From Pseudo-nitzschia pungens (taxonomy: Eukaryota > Bacillariophyta > Bacillariophyceae > Bacillariales > Bacillariaceae): a stretch of DNA of 64,000 nucleotides. The DNA is taken from contig CM074763.1 of the NCBI GenBank assembly GCA_037355855.1, forward strand, positions 4,898,001-4,962,000, given 5' to 3'. Below, in pieces: positions 1 through 11,295 of the stretch. Position 1 is the stretch's first letter. The number at the start of each line of letters is the position of its first letter. The notes beneath the pieces were generated by a model that was given only the letters and a program-made list of their open reading frames with translations, was not told the DNA's origin and did not search any database. The position numbers were made by a program, and so were the translations under genes.

Positions 1-747
1 CTCATGTACTGCAGAACTCTATGATGTGTCTCATCCTATCATGACACATGGGAACTGGTTCCCTGTTGGGTTGCACAAACAATCAAATTCGTTGCTAGAT
101 TTATTGCATTCAGGCACCTCGGTCAGTTTTTCATGCTGCTGGCAGTTCCTTCACCAACTTCTCCTAAACCCTGTATCAAAGATCATTTTCACTCCAAACA
201 GAACCAAAATTGTGCATAAAAATGTCTGCATTTGAATAGTCAATCAGAAGATTTGATCTCTGGTGAAGACCAATGGGTTTTATTTTTGCTGAGATTTTTG
301 TGTAAGCAAAAGTGACGAGGAGTATTGAAAATTTCCAGTCTTGTGACCTTCTTGTTGTAAATTTGTAGTCGTGTGACCAGCTGTTCTTTATCATGCTAGT
401 ATTTGTATTGTTGAAAATGCTCTACTACTCACTTTGACATCTGGCATCTTTTTTTTTTTGTAGTCTTACTCTGTGTGTATCTTTGATCCCATCTGGGTAA
501 TCTTAGTAATAGAAGATAATCGGGAGTGTAGTTATGGACACAGAAGATAGTAGTGCTGGCGTATTCGCATTGATGATTGAGTCAGAAATGCAAAATTTAA
601 TGCAAAAAATTACAACAATTGTTCTCTCTCAGCAGCTATCTTGAATCTTCAACTAGTAGAGCGAATCAGAGATATCAATCAAATGACTAGTAGTACTGAT
701 AATCATGGAAAGTATCATAACACCCACAAACCAGTTTGTTCTTGCTT

Positions 748-792
748 CTACTACTAGTAGTAGTACTACTAGTACTACTACTACTAGTAGTA
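748..792. repeat. ACT/AGT palindromic microsatellite
   Basis: A 45-nt tract built only from CTA/ACT and AGT/TAG triplets that switches strand several times around ACTAGT and AGTACT, so it can fold back on itself. The rest of 1-1044 is AT-rich and shows no convincing gene. Shorter relatives of the tract recur in many intergenic regions of the window. Confidence 0.8.
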
Positions 793-1044
793 ATCGTGCA
801 CAATGTGTCACGATTCACGGTTCTATGGTGGAATACAGATGAAAAGTGGAGCAGGACTGAGTGTATCACAATACTGTTTACAAGAATCACAATACCTTTG
901 CCATTATTCAACGAAGATTCCAAAACCATGGGACCCTACTTCATTGAACCTCCTTGTTGTTGTAGTATGAACAGGATATCGCTATCCATAGGAAAAGATT
1001 GATTGGATACTACTAGTACTCTGCGGTCGCTCGGTTGCTTCGTT

Positions 1045-1362
1045 CTAAGTGTCGAAGCCGTAAATGGTGCGTCCCTGGCGCTTGAGAGCATAGACGACGT
1101 CCTTGGCACTGACCGTCTTGCGGCGGGCATGCTCGGTGTAGGTGACAGCGTCACGGATTAGGTCTTCGAGGAAGGCCCTGAGGACGTTGCGAGTTTCTTC
1201 GTAGATCAAACCACTCATGCGCTTCACACCACCTCGACGTGCGAGGCGACGAATCGCGGGTTTAGTGATGCCCAGGATGTTGTCACGAAGAATTTTTCGA
1301 TGGCGTTTGGCTCTTCCCTTTCCAAGGCCTTTTCCAAGCCCTTTCGGTGCGATTCCAGACAT
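1045..1362 (-). CDS. Histone H4 variant
   Basis: An intact single-exon ORF of 105 residues that is histone H4 throughout: the KRHRK basic patch, the [18 protein letters not shown] helix region, [23 protein letters not shown] and the C-terminal [11 protein letters not shown] are all present. H4 forms the (H3-H4)2 tetramer of the nucleosome. This copy is unusual. The N-tail reads [18 protein letters not shown], two residues longer than canonical and without Arg3. Core changes include Q27L, I46M, G56N and several in the FLEDLIRD segment, and the chain ends GFDT instead of GFGG. The start ATG (1360-1362) is the only sensible one. Conventional H4 is among the most conserved eukaryotic proteins, so this is either a specialised variant or a lineage-specific divergent copy. 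The open frame argues against a pseudogene. Confidence 0.93.
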   Translation of the reverse strand: MSGIAPKGLGKGLGKGRAKRHRKILRDNILGITKPAIRRLARRGGVKRMSGLIYEETRNVLRAFLEDLIRDAVTYTEHARRKTVSAKDVVYALKRQGRTIYGFDT

Positions 1363-2141
1363 GATGAATTTAGTTTCTTCTTTATCGGGTGTAGTAGAGA
1401 TATTCTTGAGACGACAAAAGTGTTAGTTGCGAAACAATTCGTTCCCCAGTTGTGATGCTATGCGATGTGGCCACCGGATCGTACTCTACCCCGACAAGTT
1501 GCACTTGTTAGAGCGTGCTGGGATGGAAAAGCTCCTCACCTTTGTTGTGATGATTGGGATAAATCTTTCGGGTCCTTTGTCGCGATCTTATGAATGCATG
1601 CTTGTAACGACTTTCTCAGTTTCTATTCGTTGTATGATCTTTGCTTGTTCAAATCCTATCTCAATGAAGATATTCTGTGTACCGAATCAATCCTTGGTGG
1701 GCATGAAACAATGGAGTGAGAGGGTCTGTTGAGACGTGACGATCTCCATAATATTATTTTTTTTTCTGTACTAGTACTAAGATTACAGATTACTTCGTAG
1801 TTTTAAGCTATTCGATAAATTACTTCGTAATCTTACTTAGTTTGTACACGACACGATGGAAAATTCAGTCCCACACGCAAGCGTCGTCGTGAGACGTTCA
1901 ACGAAAACCCAAAAGAAACGTTTCACAAAATTCAGTTGCCGTCCACGATTTTCAAAATTTTCGACGGTGAGATCTCATCACCAACAAACCAACGCACACC
2001 TTCTCTTCTTCTGTCAACAAGTGCACATACCCTACGTACCTGCCCATCTCCATTTTCTTCTCTGCGCATTCCGACAAGATCCCAAGACGACGCAACGCAA
2101 CGCAACGCAAAGATCCCGAAGCACAACGATACGGTACAGCC
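1363..2141. other. Intergenic, no gene recognised
   Basis: Upstream of the H4 gene. It contains only short ORFs without recognisable features, an ACTAGTACTA motif near 1770 and a CGCAA pentamer run near 2094-2110. A promoter for H4 and for the downstream disrupted ORF must lie here, but I cannot point to a specific element. Confidence 0.5.
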
Positions 2142-2897
2142 ATGGATCGTCCACGCAAACAACTCAAGGGTTGATGTGACCTTTGAAACGACAGCCATCT
2201 TCTCGCCGGAATCGTCCTGTTCGATGGTGCCCTCACCCATTCTCCGAACGTCTACCCGACCCATTGGGACCACAACGGAAACGACGTCGATGACGGCGAT
2301 GACCACCACCACCAACACCACTACCAACACGACCACCACCGTATCACCGATCCCGGCTGCTTGTTCCCGCCGCTGGTCCGAGCCCACGGAATTCCTCCTC
2401 GAACCAACTCCGCGGGATTGGTTTTCGTTCGAGGAGGATGAGATGCTGGCAAAGAGGAGCAGCGTCCGTGTGGCGAGCGGGGAAGCACAACATTTCGAGA
2501 CGACGACGACGACGACGACGACGACGATGGATGCGGTGAACGAAAACGAAACCGAAACCGAAACCGAAAACGAAAACGAAACGAAAACGAAACCACCGGC
2601 ACCGGCTGGTGGGAGGACGACGACACCACCAGCGGGCGATTTGGGGCGGATGGCGGCGAACCCAACACCGCGGCGGCATCGAACCACGACCCCGATGCGT
2701 GCGACGAAGACGCGGCCACGGCCACGACCACGGCCACGGCCACGGCTACCGCTACGGATGGGTTCGGCCCGGAGCGCCCGAACCGGAGCCGAAAGCGGTG
2801 CCGACACCATCGATCCGCGGTGGAGATCGATTTTGCCGACGTTCTTCCGCGGCTCGAGGATTTTCCCGCGGAAGACATTCCGTGGAAGATTTATTGA
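2142..2897 (+). pseudogene. Disrupted coding region, unknown protein
   Basis: Frame +3 starting at ATG 2142 (MDRPRKQLKG) looks coding by composition. It has C-rich wobble positions, His/Asp-rich segments (2280-2350), a Trp/Asp-rich segment around 2600 and a well-formed C-terminus (…FADVLPRLEDFPAEDIPWK…) ending at TGA 2895-2897. The frame is, however, broken by TGA at 2172, 2184 and 2445. Around 2400-2590 the +1 frame (FSFEEDEMLAKRSS…) looks at least as good, so the true path may hop between frames. No domain is recognised. It may be a decayed gene, an unrecognised spliced gene, or a real gene carrying sequence indels like its neighbours. A long antisense ORF (1932-3026) is low-complexity shadow. 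Confidence 0.35.
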
Positions 2898-3682
2898 GAT
2901 TGCAATCGAGATCGAGATTGCAAGATCGAGATTGCAATCGATATACCGACGGACGGACTCTGTCAATGATGGTGCGGGTACGGAACCAGTTACGGTAAAA
3001 TTTATAAAAAAGAAAACAACCAACACGAATCGCTATGGAATAAGCTTAAAGCACCACCATGGTCTATCAGTACGAATATTGCAAATGATATGGGGATTTA
3101 TTCTATTAGTTTAAGACGGCTGAACACATAATCTCCATGCATTTTGGATTGGTTTTCGATCATTCGATTGAGAGGAGTACGGCAGACAAATTTTGACAGA
3201 TTCAATGCAAAACCTACTTGCACCAGTTTTGTTCCAAGCACAAAAAAGAGTTTCCGGTGAAACAAATCCGCTCTCGTCTTGTTTGCTGAGTTTCACCAGA
3301 ACAAAATCCCGACATACTGTTACAGTTATGCCCCCATGGAAACGTCGCAGATTGGTCCAACACCAAGGCTCCAAGTCATATTGATTACTCTGCTCGACAT
3401 GCAAAGAAGTCTCGACGATGCGAAAAGTCAATCTAGAGACATTTTTTGTAGTTCGACAGGTCGTCATTGCGGACGCTAATTAGGTTGTGTCTAGCTTTCG
3501 TATAGCATCGAGGAAGCGTGCGACAAAAAGCCAGAACACACGTCCTAGATTTGTCCTTGACTGGTCGAGAAACCGGCATCGTACCATTGCTCGGCAACCA
3601 GTGCTACTTCCGGAACGCAACAATGACGCTGCGTCATTTAAGAACCAACCAACACCCGCTAGTTGTATTTTTTTCGAGTGCA
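2898..3682. other. Intergenic, no gene recognised
   Basis: Short ORFs only. It includes AT-rich sequence around 2995-3110 and probably the 3' UTR of the ankyrin gene at its right end. I see no repeat or RNA gene in it. Confidence 0.4.
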
Positions 3683-5236
3683 CTACGCAGGGTCTTCGCT
3701 GGAATCGTTTTCGCTCTCGGTTGTTTGCGGCCTCGTTTGTGTCGTTTGTGTCGTTTGTGTCGTCGTCGTTGTTGCGTTTGTGTCTCCTTTGCAGGGTGAT
3801 GGATCCCTGGAGCGAATGCTTCTGGAGGATGGCGATGGCGATGACAGCGGTGATAGCGACAGAGATCGTTCTTGCTGCGAGAGCTTTTCCCCTTCGCTCT
3901 GGAACCACTTTTGAAAGGATTGCAACAAGAGGGCTTCGTTTCCTTCTTGGGGATGGGACGCGTCGGAATCTTTCACGAGTATCGAACGCATCGCTTCTCG
4001 CTCGGCCACGAGATCCTCGTAACTCGTCAGGAGTTCTTTGACCCGTCCTTGGTAGGCCTTTTGTTGCTTGACGACGGTTTCCGGCCATCATTCGAAGCAT
4101 TTTATCGATGCTCCTGCTCTTGGCGGTGTTCGCTGGCTGTGTCTGACTGCTGCTGTTGCTGCTGGCACTGCTGCTGCTCTGTACTATGTTGTTCGCATCG
4201 GCATGCGCGCTAGCATTCGCTTCGGCTCGTTCGTTCGCTAGATTCAGCTGCACGGTCATCAGCCGCAGTTTCTTGCTCATCTCCGCGTGCGATTGATCTC
4301 GTTCCGCCACTTTCTCTTCCAGCAGTTCGAGTCGTTTCTGGAGGTCGAGTTTCTCGGTTTCCAAGTCGCTCGAGTTTCTGATTCGATTCGGTCTTTTCCG
4401 CATCTATCTTCGCTCGGATCGCCTCGAGCTGTCGGTGGTGCAAGCCTCGTATTTGCGATATGCTGGTCTGGGCCAGGTTGCGGGTTTCTTGCTCGACTCG
4501 TTTTCGTTCCCCCGATACCGAAATCTGTGAGTACAACTCGAGCACGCCCGTGATGGTCTGAAAGGATGCGGTAGCGACGGATGCCTCCGCGTTCCCGTTT
4601 TTGTTGTCCTCGCTCTGCTGCTTGCCGCGGCAAGGATTTCGACAATCCGCACTTGAGCGGCGTTCTCCCCTTTCGATCCGACACGAAAACGGCCAGTGGA
4701 TACGTCGTCAGCAATTCGTCGATGACGTCCCAGCTGGCGCGATGCCGAAACGCCAGGTGCAGCGGCAGCATTCCCCGGTCGTCCTTGCACTGGGCGGCGA
4801 GCGGATAATCCACCAGCAAGAGTTCTATGAGTTTCAGCGGGGATCCAAAAATAATGGCGGCGTGGAGCGGGAGCAATCTCCATCGAAGCTTTCCGTTGCA
4901 TTCCTTTCGCACCACCCAGGTCGCCGAGGCTTCTTCCTCGTCTTCGATTTCTTCCGGGCTGGGGGTGCCAACGCTGCTGTTGCTGTTGCCACTGCCCCGG
5001 TTGGTGAACAAGGATATGGCATAATCCCATTGCTTCGCTTCGATGGCTTGGTACAAGACGGTTGGGTTCGTGTCGTAGTCGCATTCCGAGACGGCGGGGG
5101 TGGCCGAGAGCCGGCTGCTCGTGGGTGAATCCGGAATCGAGTTTTCCATCGAGTTGTTGGAAGTGGTTCGTGTTACTTCCAGAGGGTCCGGATATTGTTG
5201 GCGGAAACCACCATTGTTTTCGCGATGGGGGGTCAT
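3683..5236 (-). CDS. Ankyrin-repeat / coiled-coil protein (frame-disrupted)
   Basis: Read on the minus strand from ATG 5236 (MTPHRENNGG), the product has an acidic N-terminal stretch, then ankyrin-like repeats (LPLHAAIIFGSPLKLIELLL, LPLHLAFRHRASWDVIDELL, …DRKGRTPLKC). A long charged coiled coil follows (ETEKLDLQKRLELLEEKVAE… and KAYQGRVKELLTSYEDLVAE), ending SENDSSEDPA at 3683. This ankyrin plus C-terminal coiled-coil layout is common in diatom proteins of unknown function; a scaffold role is inference. The frame changes three times, near 4650, 4365 and 4085, each as if one extra base were present. The coding character continues across each point with no room for an intron. Corrected length is about 516 residues. 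An upstream in-frame extension to 5293 lacks ATG. It could be a pseudogene, but the preserved heptads on both sides of each break favour sequence insertions. Confidence 0.75.
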
Positions 5237-6065
5237 TGCCGGAGGGTTTTGGGTCGGGTTCGTTCCGCTACTAAGACTAAAAGAACTTGACAATAGTAAT
5301 ACGACGAGTGCTGGATAACGGTGTTTTGTTGATTGATTGAATGCAATGGGAGAAAGATCAGGGTTGAGCGACGTGTTCCGTGATCACCCGGCGGTAAGGT
5401 ATCGGCGAACGATCGCAACGAGTACGATACTATCAAAAGGGCCTGTTGTATCGTAACCTTAAAATACTCTGTGCGATATTCGTTTGCGTTCGGTTGTCAC
5501 CAATCACACCGATTGCCCCGGAGTCGCCGGATTGCACGCGTAGGTTAGTTTTTACGGATGGTCTTTATGACCAGATCTGTACGGTACGAAAGTTTGAGCA
5601 ACGGAGCTGTTGCGAGTGAGTCGCCCGTCGGGCGTGGAACATTTTTCAATTTCAAAAAAGCAAAATCGTCATGCACGACTCATTTTCGAACATGAGTGTC
5701 TCCGTCTCCGTCTGGCCTCCACAGAAAAAATGAGCCTATTAGTGGTCAAAAACTCGACTCACGTGAACCCACAAAAAAAGAAATAATAGAAACCCCAAGA
5801 TGAAAAAAATAAATAATGTACGAGATGCCGGTGCAGTCTAGTCTGGCTGCAGTCACTACCGTAGGTTACATCGAACTTTCTCATCATCATCAATCTCAAT
5901 CTCAATCTCAATCATTACAAAAAAGTTGTACAGTAACTCACTCGGGCATCGGTCCGTTTCGTTCATTCTAGTGAACGGACTTGCAATACCGGTACCGTAC
6001 CGCACCGTACGAGTTCATTGCGATCGCGATCCGAATCCAACCGAAACAGCAGCAGCCGAGCCATC
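5237..6065. promoter_or_regulatory. Divergent intergenic region
   Basis: Lies between two divergently transcribed genes (ankyrin gene leftward, unknown gene rightward), so it should hold both promoters. It contains CAATCT repeats near 5890-5915 and a GGTACCGTAC-type word near 5992-6010. No TATA box or initiator can be assigned with confidence. Confidence 0.35.
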
Positions 6066-7031
6066 ATGACACCCGCAAAGGACGCTAGTAACAACAACAA
6101 CAACAACAACAGCAACAGCAATCCTCCTCCACCGCCGCCAGCCCCCGCCGGCAACGAGGAGCCGGAACCGACCCCGGCCGAGTCCGACATGACGGAGGCG
6201 ATTGCCAGGGATCGTCCGACCATCGATTCCGCGGTCAAGAGCTACATCAGCATGGTGTGCGCCCGTTCCATGGCCGCGTCCCCGACGGATGCGAGCGCAA
6301 CGAAAAGCCGGCACGACAAGCTCGTGATGGGAATCATTCCCGGCCTCGCCAAAACCTCCATCTCGTCGTCTTCCTCCGGCGAGGACACCGCTGGCGCGGC
6401 TTCCGCGAACGGCGACGACAGCGACAACGACAAGAGCAGCAATACCAAAACGAACACTACTACCAGCAGCGCTTCCGTACAGCAGCAGGTCTTGCAACTG
6501 GCCCGGCTCGTGCTGAAAGCCGTCAACTCGTACACCTTTCCGGTGCACGACACGGTGGCGTATTCCATGGCGGAAAAACCGGGCACCACGCCGGAGCAAA
6601 AGGAAAAACTCCTGGAAATCAGCGTGGTGTCGAGGCTCTGGAACGCCCTGGTCCAATCGGAGCAAAAACCCTCCCGATTCCTGGGACGACGGGCCCTCCG
6701 GCTCGCCTGGAAGAACCTGGACGTTGCCGCTTCGCTGGAGACCACCGCCGATTCCGCTTCCGTTTCCGCTTCCGAATCGTCGTCGGAATCGTCGTCCGAA
6801 ACAGCGAGCCCGTTGGAGCGGCAGAGGGAGTGGCTGCGGCAATTCGAGGTCCTCTTGTTTGCGCCGGCCACAACACCGCTCCCTCCCGACGGTTCCGTCG
6901 ACGAAAACGAAAACGACGACGACGACGCGGCGCTCCTGTGGGCTCCCGACGGCGGAGCCGCCGAGCTGGCGAAGCGGCGGCAGAGGCGGTTGGATGCCGC
7001 CAGGGAACGAGGACCGAGGACGCCGTCGTAG
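6066..7031 (+). CDS. Unknown protein with low-complexity Asn/Pro/Ser tracts
   Basis: An intact 321-residue ORF from ATG 6066 (MTPAKDASNNNN) to TAG 7029-7031. The reading frame stays open upstream to about 6018 but only with non-ATG codons. After an Asn-rich and Pro-rich N-terminus comes a globular-looking part with predicted helices (VLQLARLVLKAVNSYTFPVH, LLEISVVSRLWNALVQ, REWLRQFEVLLFAP) separated by Ser/Glu-rich linkers, ending in a basic tail. I recognise no domain and no signal peptide or membrane segment. It is convergent with the PH-domain gene. The low-complexity runs are typical of neighbouring genes. Function unknown. Confidence 0.65.
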   Translation: MTPAKDASNNNNNNNSNSNPPPPPPAPAGNEEPEPTPAESDMTEAIARDRPTIDSAVKSYISMVCARSMAASPTDASATKSRHDKLVMGIIPGLAKTSISSSSSGEDTAGAASANGDDSDNDKSSNTKTNTTTSSASVQQQVLQLARLVLKAVNSYTFPVHDTVAYSMAEKPGTTPEQKEKLLEISVVSRLWNALVQSEQKPSRFLGRRALRLAWKNLDVAASLETTADSASVSASESSSESSSETASPLERQREWLRQFEVLLFAPATTPLPPDGSVDENENDDDDAALLWAPDGGAAELAKRRQRRLDAARERGPRTPS

Positions 7032-7084
7032 CAATCCCGAACCAAAACGACCCGATCGGGGGGAGGGCGGCTCGGTGAACGCGC

Positions 7085-7116
7085 GGCGAACGAACGAACG
7101 AACGAACGAACGAACG
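7085..7116. repeat. (CGAA)n microsatellite
   Basis: An uninterrupted CGAA tetranucleotide array just downstream of the stop codon at 7031, probably in the 3' UTR. Confidence 0.75.
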
Positions 7117-7257
7117 ACACGCACACCGCGGCAATCGAGAGAGATCGGAAGCATTCGGTAATTACAACATCATAGTGTTTTCGAGTTGCTTCGTTTTCGG
7201 AAAATCTTCCGAGTTGGACTTTGCTACCGGTAATTTAGCTAATGGTGGTGGGTATTG

Positions 7258-7391
7258 TTATAAATTTTAATAAAGTATAGACTAGTTTGTATCGCGAAAA
7301 GTATTCGTGTCATATTGGTGGGTTATGGTGGTGGTATTATAAATTTTAATAAAGTATAGACTAGTTTGTATCGCGAAAAGTATTCGTGTCA
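7258..7391. repeat. 55-nt direct repeat carrying AATAAA, between convergent genes
   Basis: 7258-7312 and 7337-7391 are identical over 55 nt and lie 79 nt apart start to start. Similar TGGTGG-rich sequence precedes each copy. Each copy contains TTTTAATAAAGTATAG, including a canonical AATAAA polyadenylation hexamer in the plus orientation. The pair lies between the stop codons of two convergent genes, so one copy may be the original 3' end signal of the 6066-7031 gene and the other a tandem duplicate. Confidence 0.85.
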
Positions 7392-7501
7392 CGATCATGG
7401 TCATCATCACAAGTGGACAAGCAGAAAACATTCGCACGGAACGACTCGTGCGATCGGCGCTTCGCTTCGCTTCGCTGCGCGGCGCGGCCGGAACGAAATC
7501 A

Positions 7502-10137
7502 TCACAGGGCCTCGTCCTCGACCTTCTTCTCGTCCATGCCGCTTCCTTCGTATCCCGCCGTCGTCACGCTCCCGAGCCCGGCCATGCTGGCCCCGCCGCT
7601 CGCCTCTCCGTTCGGGTTGTTGGCGTCCAAAAAGGCAAAGCGCTCCTTCCGAATCATCCTCCACTGCTTCTTCGAGGCCTTGACCTCCTTGCGGAGTTTT
7701 TCCTCCTCCTCGCGCTCCTTCTTGTTGGGGTCCATGATCATGTCGATCGCCTCCGTGGGGGCGGACATGACCACGTCCCACATGGACTTTTCGGCCTCCG
7801 ACTTTTCGGACCGGAGGCGCTTGTCGTGGTCCTTGATGCGGTTCTGGAGTTCCTTGGCCTCCTTGTTCTGGCCGAGCATTCGCAGGACCTCCTCCAGGTA
7901 CTTGTACAGCAAAATCGTCTCGTGGTGGTTCGGTCCGATATCGGGAGACTCGGTCCGGAGCTTGACGAGCGTCCGGAGGGTGATCTCGGCCCACACGTAA
8001 ATCCCGTGCTTCATAAAGAGTCCCACCTCCGCGAAGTAATCCAGGATGAACTTCTCCTGGAACCACTCGAGCGACTCCAGGGGCGTCTCGGCCACCGCTT
8101 CCTCCGCCATGACAATCAGCTCGGCCATCGTCTTGCGGTCCAGTCCCTCCAGGGCATCAAAGGCGTTCTCGAACGAGTCCGTGTTGTACTCGACGCAGTG
8201 ACGGTAGTGGCGAAAGCCGTCCACACCGCAGACCAGCCACATGGGCCAGAGGTGGATCTGGATCTCGCAAATGTGCTCCTTGAGCTCGACGTTGATGATG
8301 CAGTGGCGATATCCGCCGGGCAGCGGCCCGTGGTCCGACTTGAGCGAGCTGAGCTTGACGCGGCGAATGAGGGGCCCAAACGAAGTCCCGCGCCAGCTCC
8401 AGCAAAGCCAGCAGGGTGGGAAGGTCCTTGACGACCAGCAACGCCCGGCAGAAATCGGTAATCTTGAGCAAATCGCCGTCGTACTTCTTTTCGGCCTTTT
8501 TGAGAGCCGCCTGGGGCTCCTTGACCGGCCCGATGCCGACCTCCTCCATGCCCAGACTCCCGGCCAGGGCCTTGCAAATCTCCACGAGGGACGGGAGCGC
8601 CAGCTCGGCCTGCCGGGTGAGGTCGTCCGCGACCTGGGACCGGGTCATCTGCTGGTAGCGGTCGAAATCCTTCTGGATGACCTCCTTGTCCGTGTTGACG
8701 TATCCCGCATCGCCGGGGTCGTTCAGTCCCGTCATGGAGTGCAGGTACGGATACACCGGATCCAATTGCAGCTTTCGAAAGACCTCGTTGTACTTGCGGC
8801 GGTCCCGCAGCAGAGAGCAAATCATTCGGTAGAAATCCCACGAATCCTTGATGACGGCCCGTCGCTTGGCAATACTCTCCAGGGCCTCCTCCTCAAAGAG
8901 CTGCTGCTCGTCCTTGTCCTGGTTTTTGCCCTCCTTTTGGTTCGTTTTTTCGATGCTGTAGTACATGCCGGCAGCGGACCCGGCATTGCCCTTCTTGTTG
9001 CTCTTGTTGGCGCGAATGAGCTTGTTGGAATAGCTGGCGAGGTTGAGGTACTGACCCTCGATGTGATCGAGTTCGCGGCCCGAAAGGTTCTTCTTGTTCC
9101 ACCCGTTCCGCGGCGACTTTTGGAACTGCAACCAACGCAAATCCCAATCGCAATGAAACACGAAACACGAAACAAGACACACGAACAATCCGTACAAACG
9201 TGAGATTGCAAATCCCATCGCACAAATAGATAATCACTTACCCCAGAACACAGATTCGAAACCACAAAACATGTACAAGTCAATTCAATCAAGTCAATTT
9301 CAATTTCAATTCCAACCAAATCCATGCACTACGCACCGTGCTTCCCATTCGCGCCTTGTTGGCCAGCATGAGATCGATCGCCTCCAGCCAGGCAATCGCC
9401 GTCCGCTGTTCGCAGGCCACCAGGGTGATTTCCTTGACGTCCTTCGGGTCCTTCTTCTTTTTCTTCTTGCCGTCACCCTTGTCTTCGTCCTCGTCATCGT
9501 CGTCCTCATCGCTGTCGGGGGCATTGACCACCCCCGTCAGAAACATCCCACGCCGGGACTTGTCGGGAGACGGCCGCGCCGAAGTCACCGTGATCTCTCG
9601 CACCAGCGTCTCCTCGTCCGTCTTGTCGTGCGTGTCGCTCATGAGCGTGATCGTCTGCGTCGCCGTGTCGAGCCGGTAGATGAGAATGCCCTCCGGGACG
9701 CGGTTGTACCGGTCCTTCCGGCGAAGCTCCCGGGCCCGGGCCTTCTTGCTGGCGTAGTGCTTCTTGCGCTCCTTCAGAGCGGCCTTCTTGGCCTTCTCGT
9801 ACTCGGCCAGGCTCAGAATGGCGCTGTCGCCGCCGGACCGGCCGCAGCACTTCCACCAGCGTGTCTTGCCTCCCTTGCCGGATTTGGCCGCGGGATTCTC
9901 CGGGATCCGCATGCGCTCCTTCTGGCTGGCAGTGGTCTGGACCGAAGTGTCGTCCTCCAGGAGCATGTTGATGCCGGCCTGGAGCTCGATGGCGTTCTTT
10001 CCGACGCCCTCTGGAGACGGCCACTGGTAGGCCGGGTCGACAAAGGCGGCCTCCAGAATGGTGCCGTACGAGGTCTGGACGCCTTCGGCGGTGGGGCTGG
10101 TCGCCAGGGATTCCGAAGCGACGCTGTCCGTGGTCAT
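7502..10137 (-). CDS. PH-domain protein with central RelA/SpoT-like/helical region
   Basis: Two exons: 10137-9337 and 9125-7502. The 211-nt intron 9126-9336 has donor GTGCGT and acceptor TTGCAG, and joins ARMGST to FQKSPRNGW in phase 0. Exon 1 encodes a PH-like fold (GILIYRLDTATQTITLMSD… and the closing helix TAIAWLEAIDLMLA) interrupted by an acidic/Lys-rich loop. Exon 2 encodes helical repeats, a strand-rich segment (GGYRHCIINVELKEHICEIQ, then GFRHYRHCVEYN) resembling the RelA/SpoT-like nucleotide-binding fold seen in several diatom proteins, a TPR-like C-terminal half and a coiled tail. Near 8378 one extra C in CCCC shifts the frame between FVWAP and IRRVKLSSLK; corrected length is about 807 residues. 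Peripheral membrane binding through PH is an inference, and catalytic activity is not implied. Confidence 0.8.
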
Positions 10138-11295
10138 TGTGATCGATTGGTTGTTTTGGGATTGGGGTTTGTTTTATTTGGAAGTGATTTGTCTTCTATT
10201 CTTCTTTGTTGTTAGTCGTGTCTTTCGAAAATGGTGGGAACGAAGGGATCCGGGATCGAAGGACACTCCCAATTGCTGATGTCAATCTAGGATCTGCTGC
10301 CGCTTTCAATCGTATCCAGTCTGGGATTGCGTTGGGATTGCGTTGGGATTGCGTTCCGTTGCGTTGGGTTGGATCGAGTTGGGTTGGATCGAGTTGTCGA
10401 TTGCCCAGACGACGAGTCCGTTTGTTCCAATTCGATTCGGTCAAGTGTCAACTTTCCAGTCGAACCGATTCGATGGGGGTGGGTGCTTCTGCCTTCCGAA
10501 ATAGAAACAGGAGTAGCTAGCCTCGCTTGGCGGATCAGGAAATGGAATTGTCACTGCGTTGATACGGAGTGGGCGAGGCTTCAACTCCCCGCGCTCGGTT
10601 CACTCCACTGCGTTTACGATCAAAAGAGATAGAAACCAAGGTGTAGGTGTCGGTGTCTTACTGTCCGCTTTTCATGTGAATCGAAGTTTTTCGATCGTTT
10701 CGCCGTAGTAATCTTGTTTTTAGGTGATCACACTCGGAGAGCACGTCGAATCGTGGTTGAAAATCTCGCTATTTAGACATCATTGGATATCCGTTGGATT
10801 CGCCGAGGCAAACGAGTTTTCTTCCAACGCTCTTCCAACTCACAAAGCGCGTACATGTAACAGTGTTTGCGACTGCCTTCGGAAATCTGCACTTATTGAC
10901 GACTCGCCAGAAAATATAAGTAAAACCTGGCACGCACGAGTCAGCCAACTCAACAGGCCTTTCGATGGAGAAGACCATAACATACTCCTATTAGATATGG
11001 AAGATACCGTAATACGAAGTATTTTTCGAAGTGTCATCCATGAAATTTTTCGACTCCCGTGATCCGAAATTCTTCGAAGGAAGAGAGACGATGGTGATGA
11101 TCGTCATCGGTTGTCGTCTGTTCAATTCAATCTCAGCAAGATTTTCTTGCGAAAATCGAAAACAAAAAGGAATCAGGGCATCATACCGTAACTTACCATA
11201 CGGTAAGGTTTACGTGCAATTGCTTGAGGTTCTCCTGTTTCCAACACAATCTCCTGCCGATGATTCCAATCCACTTCCGACAGGGAACGGGAAGA
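10138..11295. other. Divergent intergenic region with short tandem repeats
   Basis: Contains GATTGCGTTGG repeats and TTGGATCGAGTTGGG repeats at about 10321-10396, and a GGTAAGTTAC-family palindrome (CCGTAACTTACCATACGGTA) at about 11186-11206, close to the start of the methyltransferase gene. No gene is supported. Confidence 0.5.

Noticed and set aside
2172..2447. Selenocysteine reading of the TGA codons
   Set aside because: No Sec-family motif and no visible SECIS-like structure could be supported; indels are a simpler explanation.
1932..3026. 364-codon minus-strand ORF
   Set aside because: Low-complexity Arg/Gly/Val/Ser product antisense to the coding-like plus frame; no recognisable domain.
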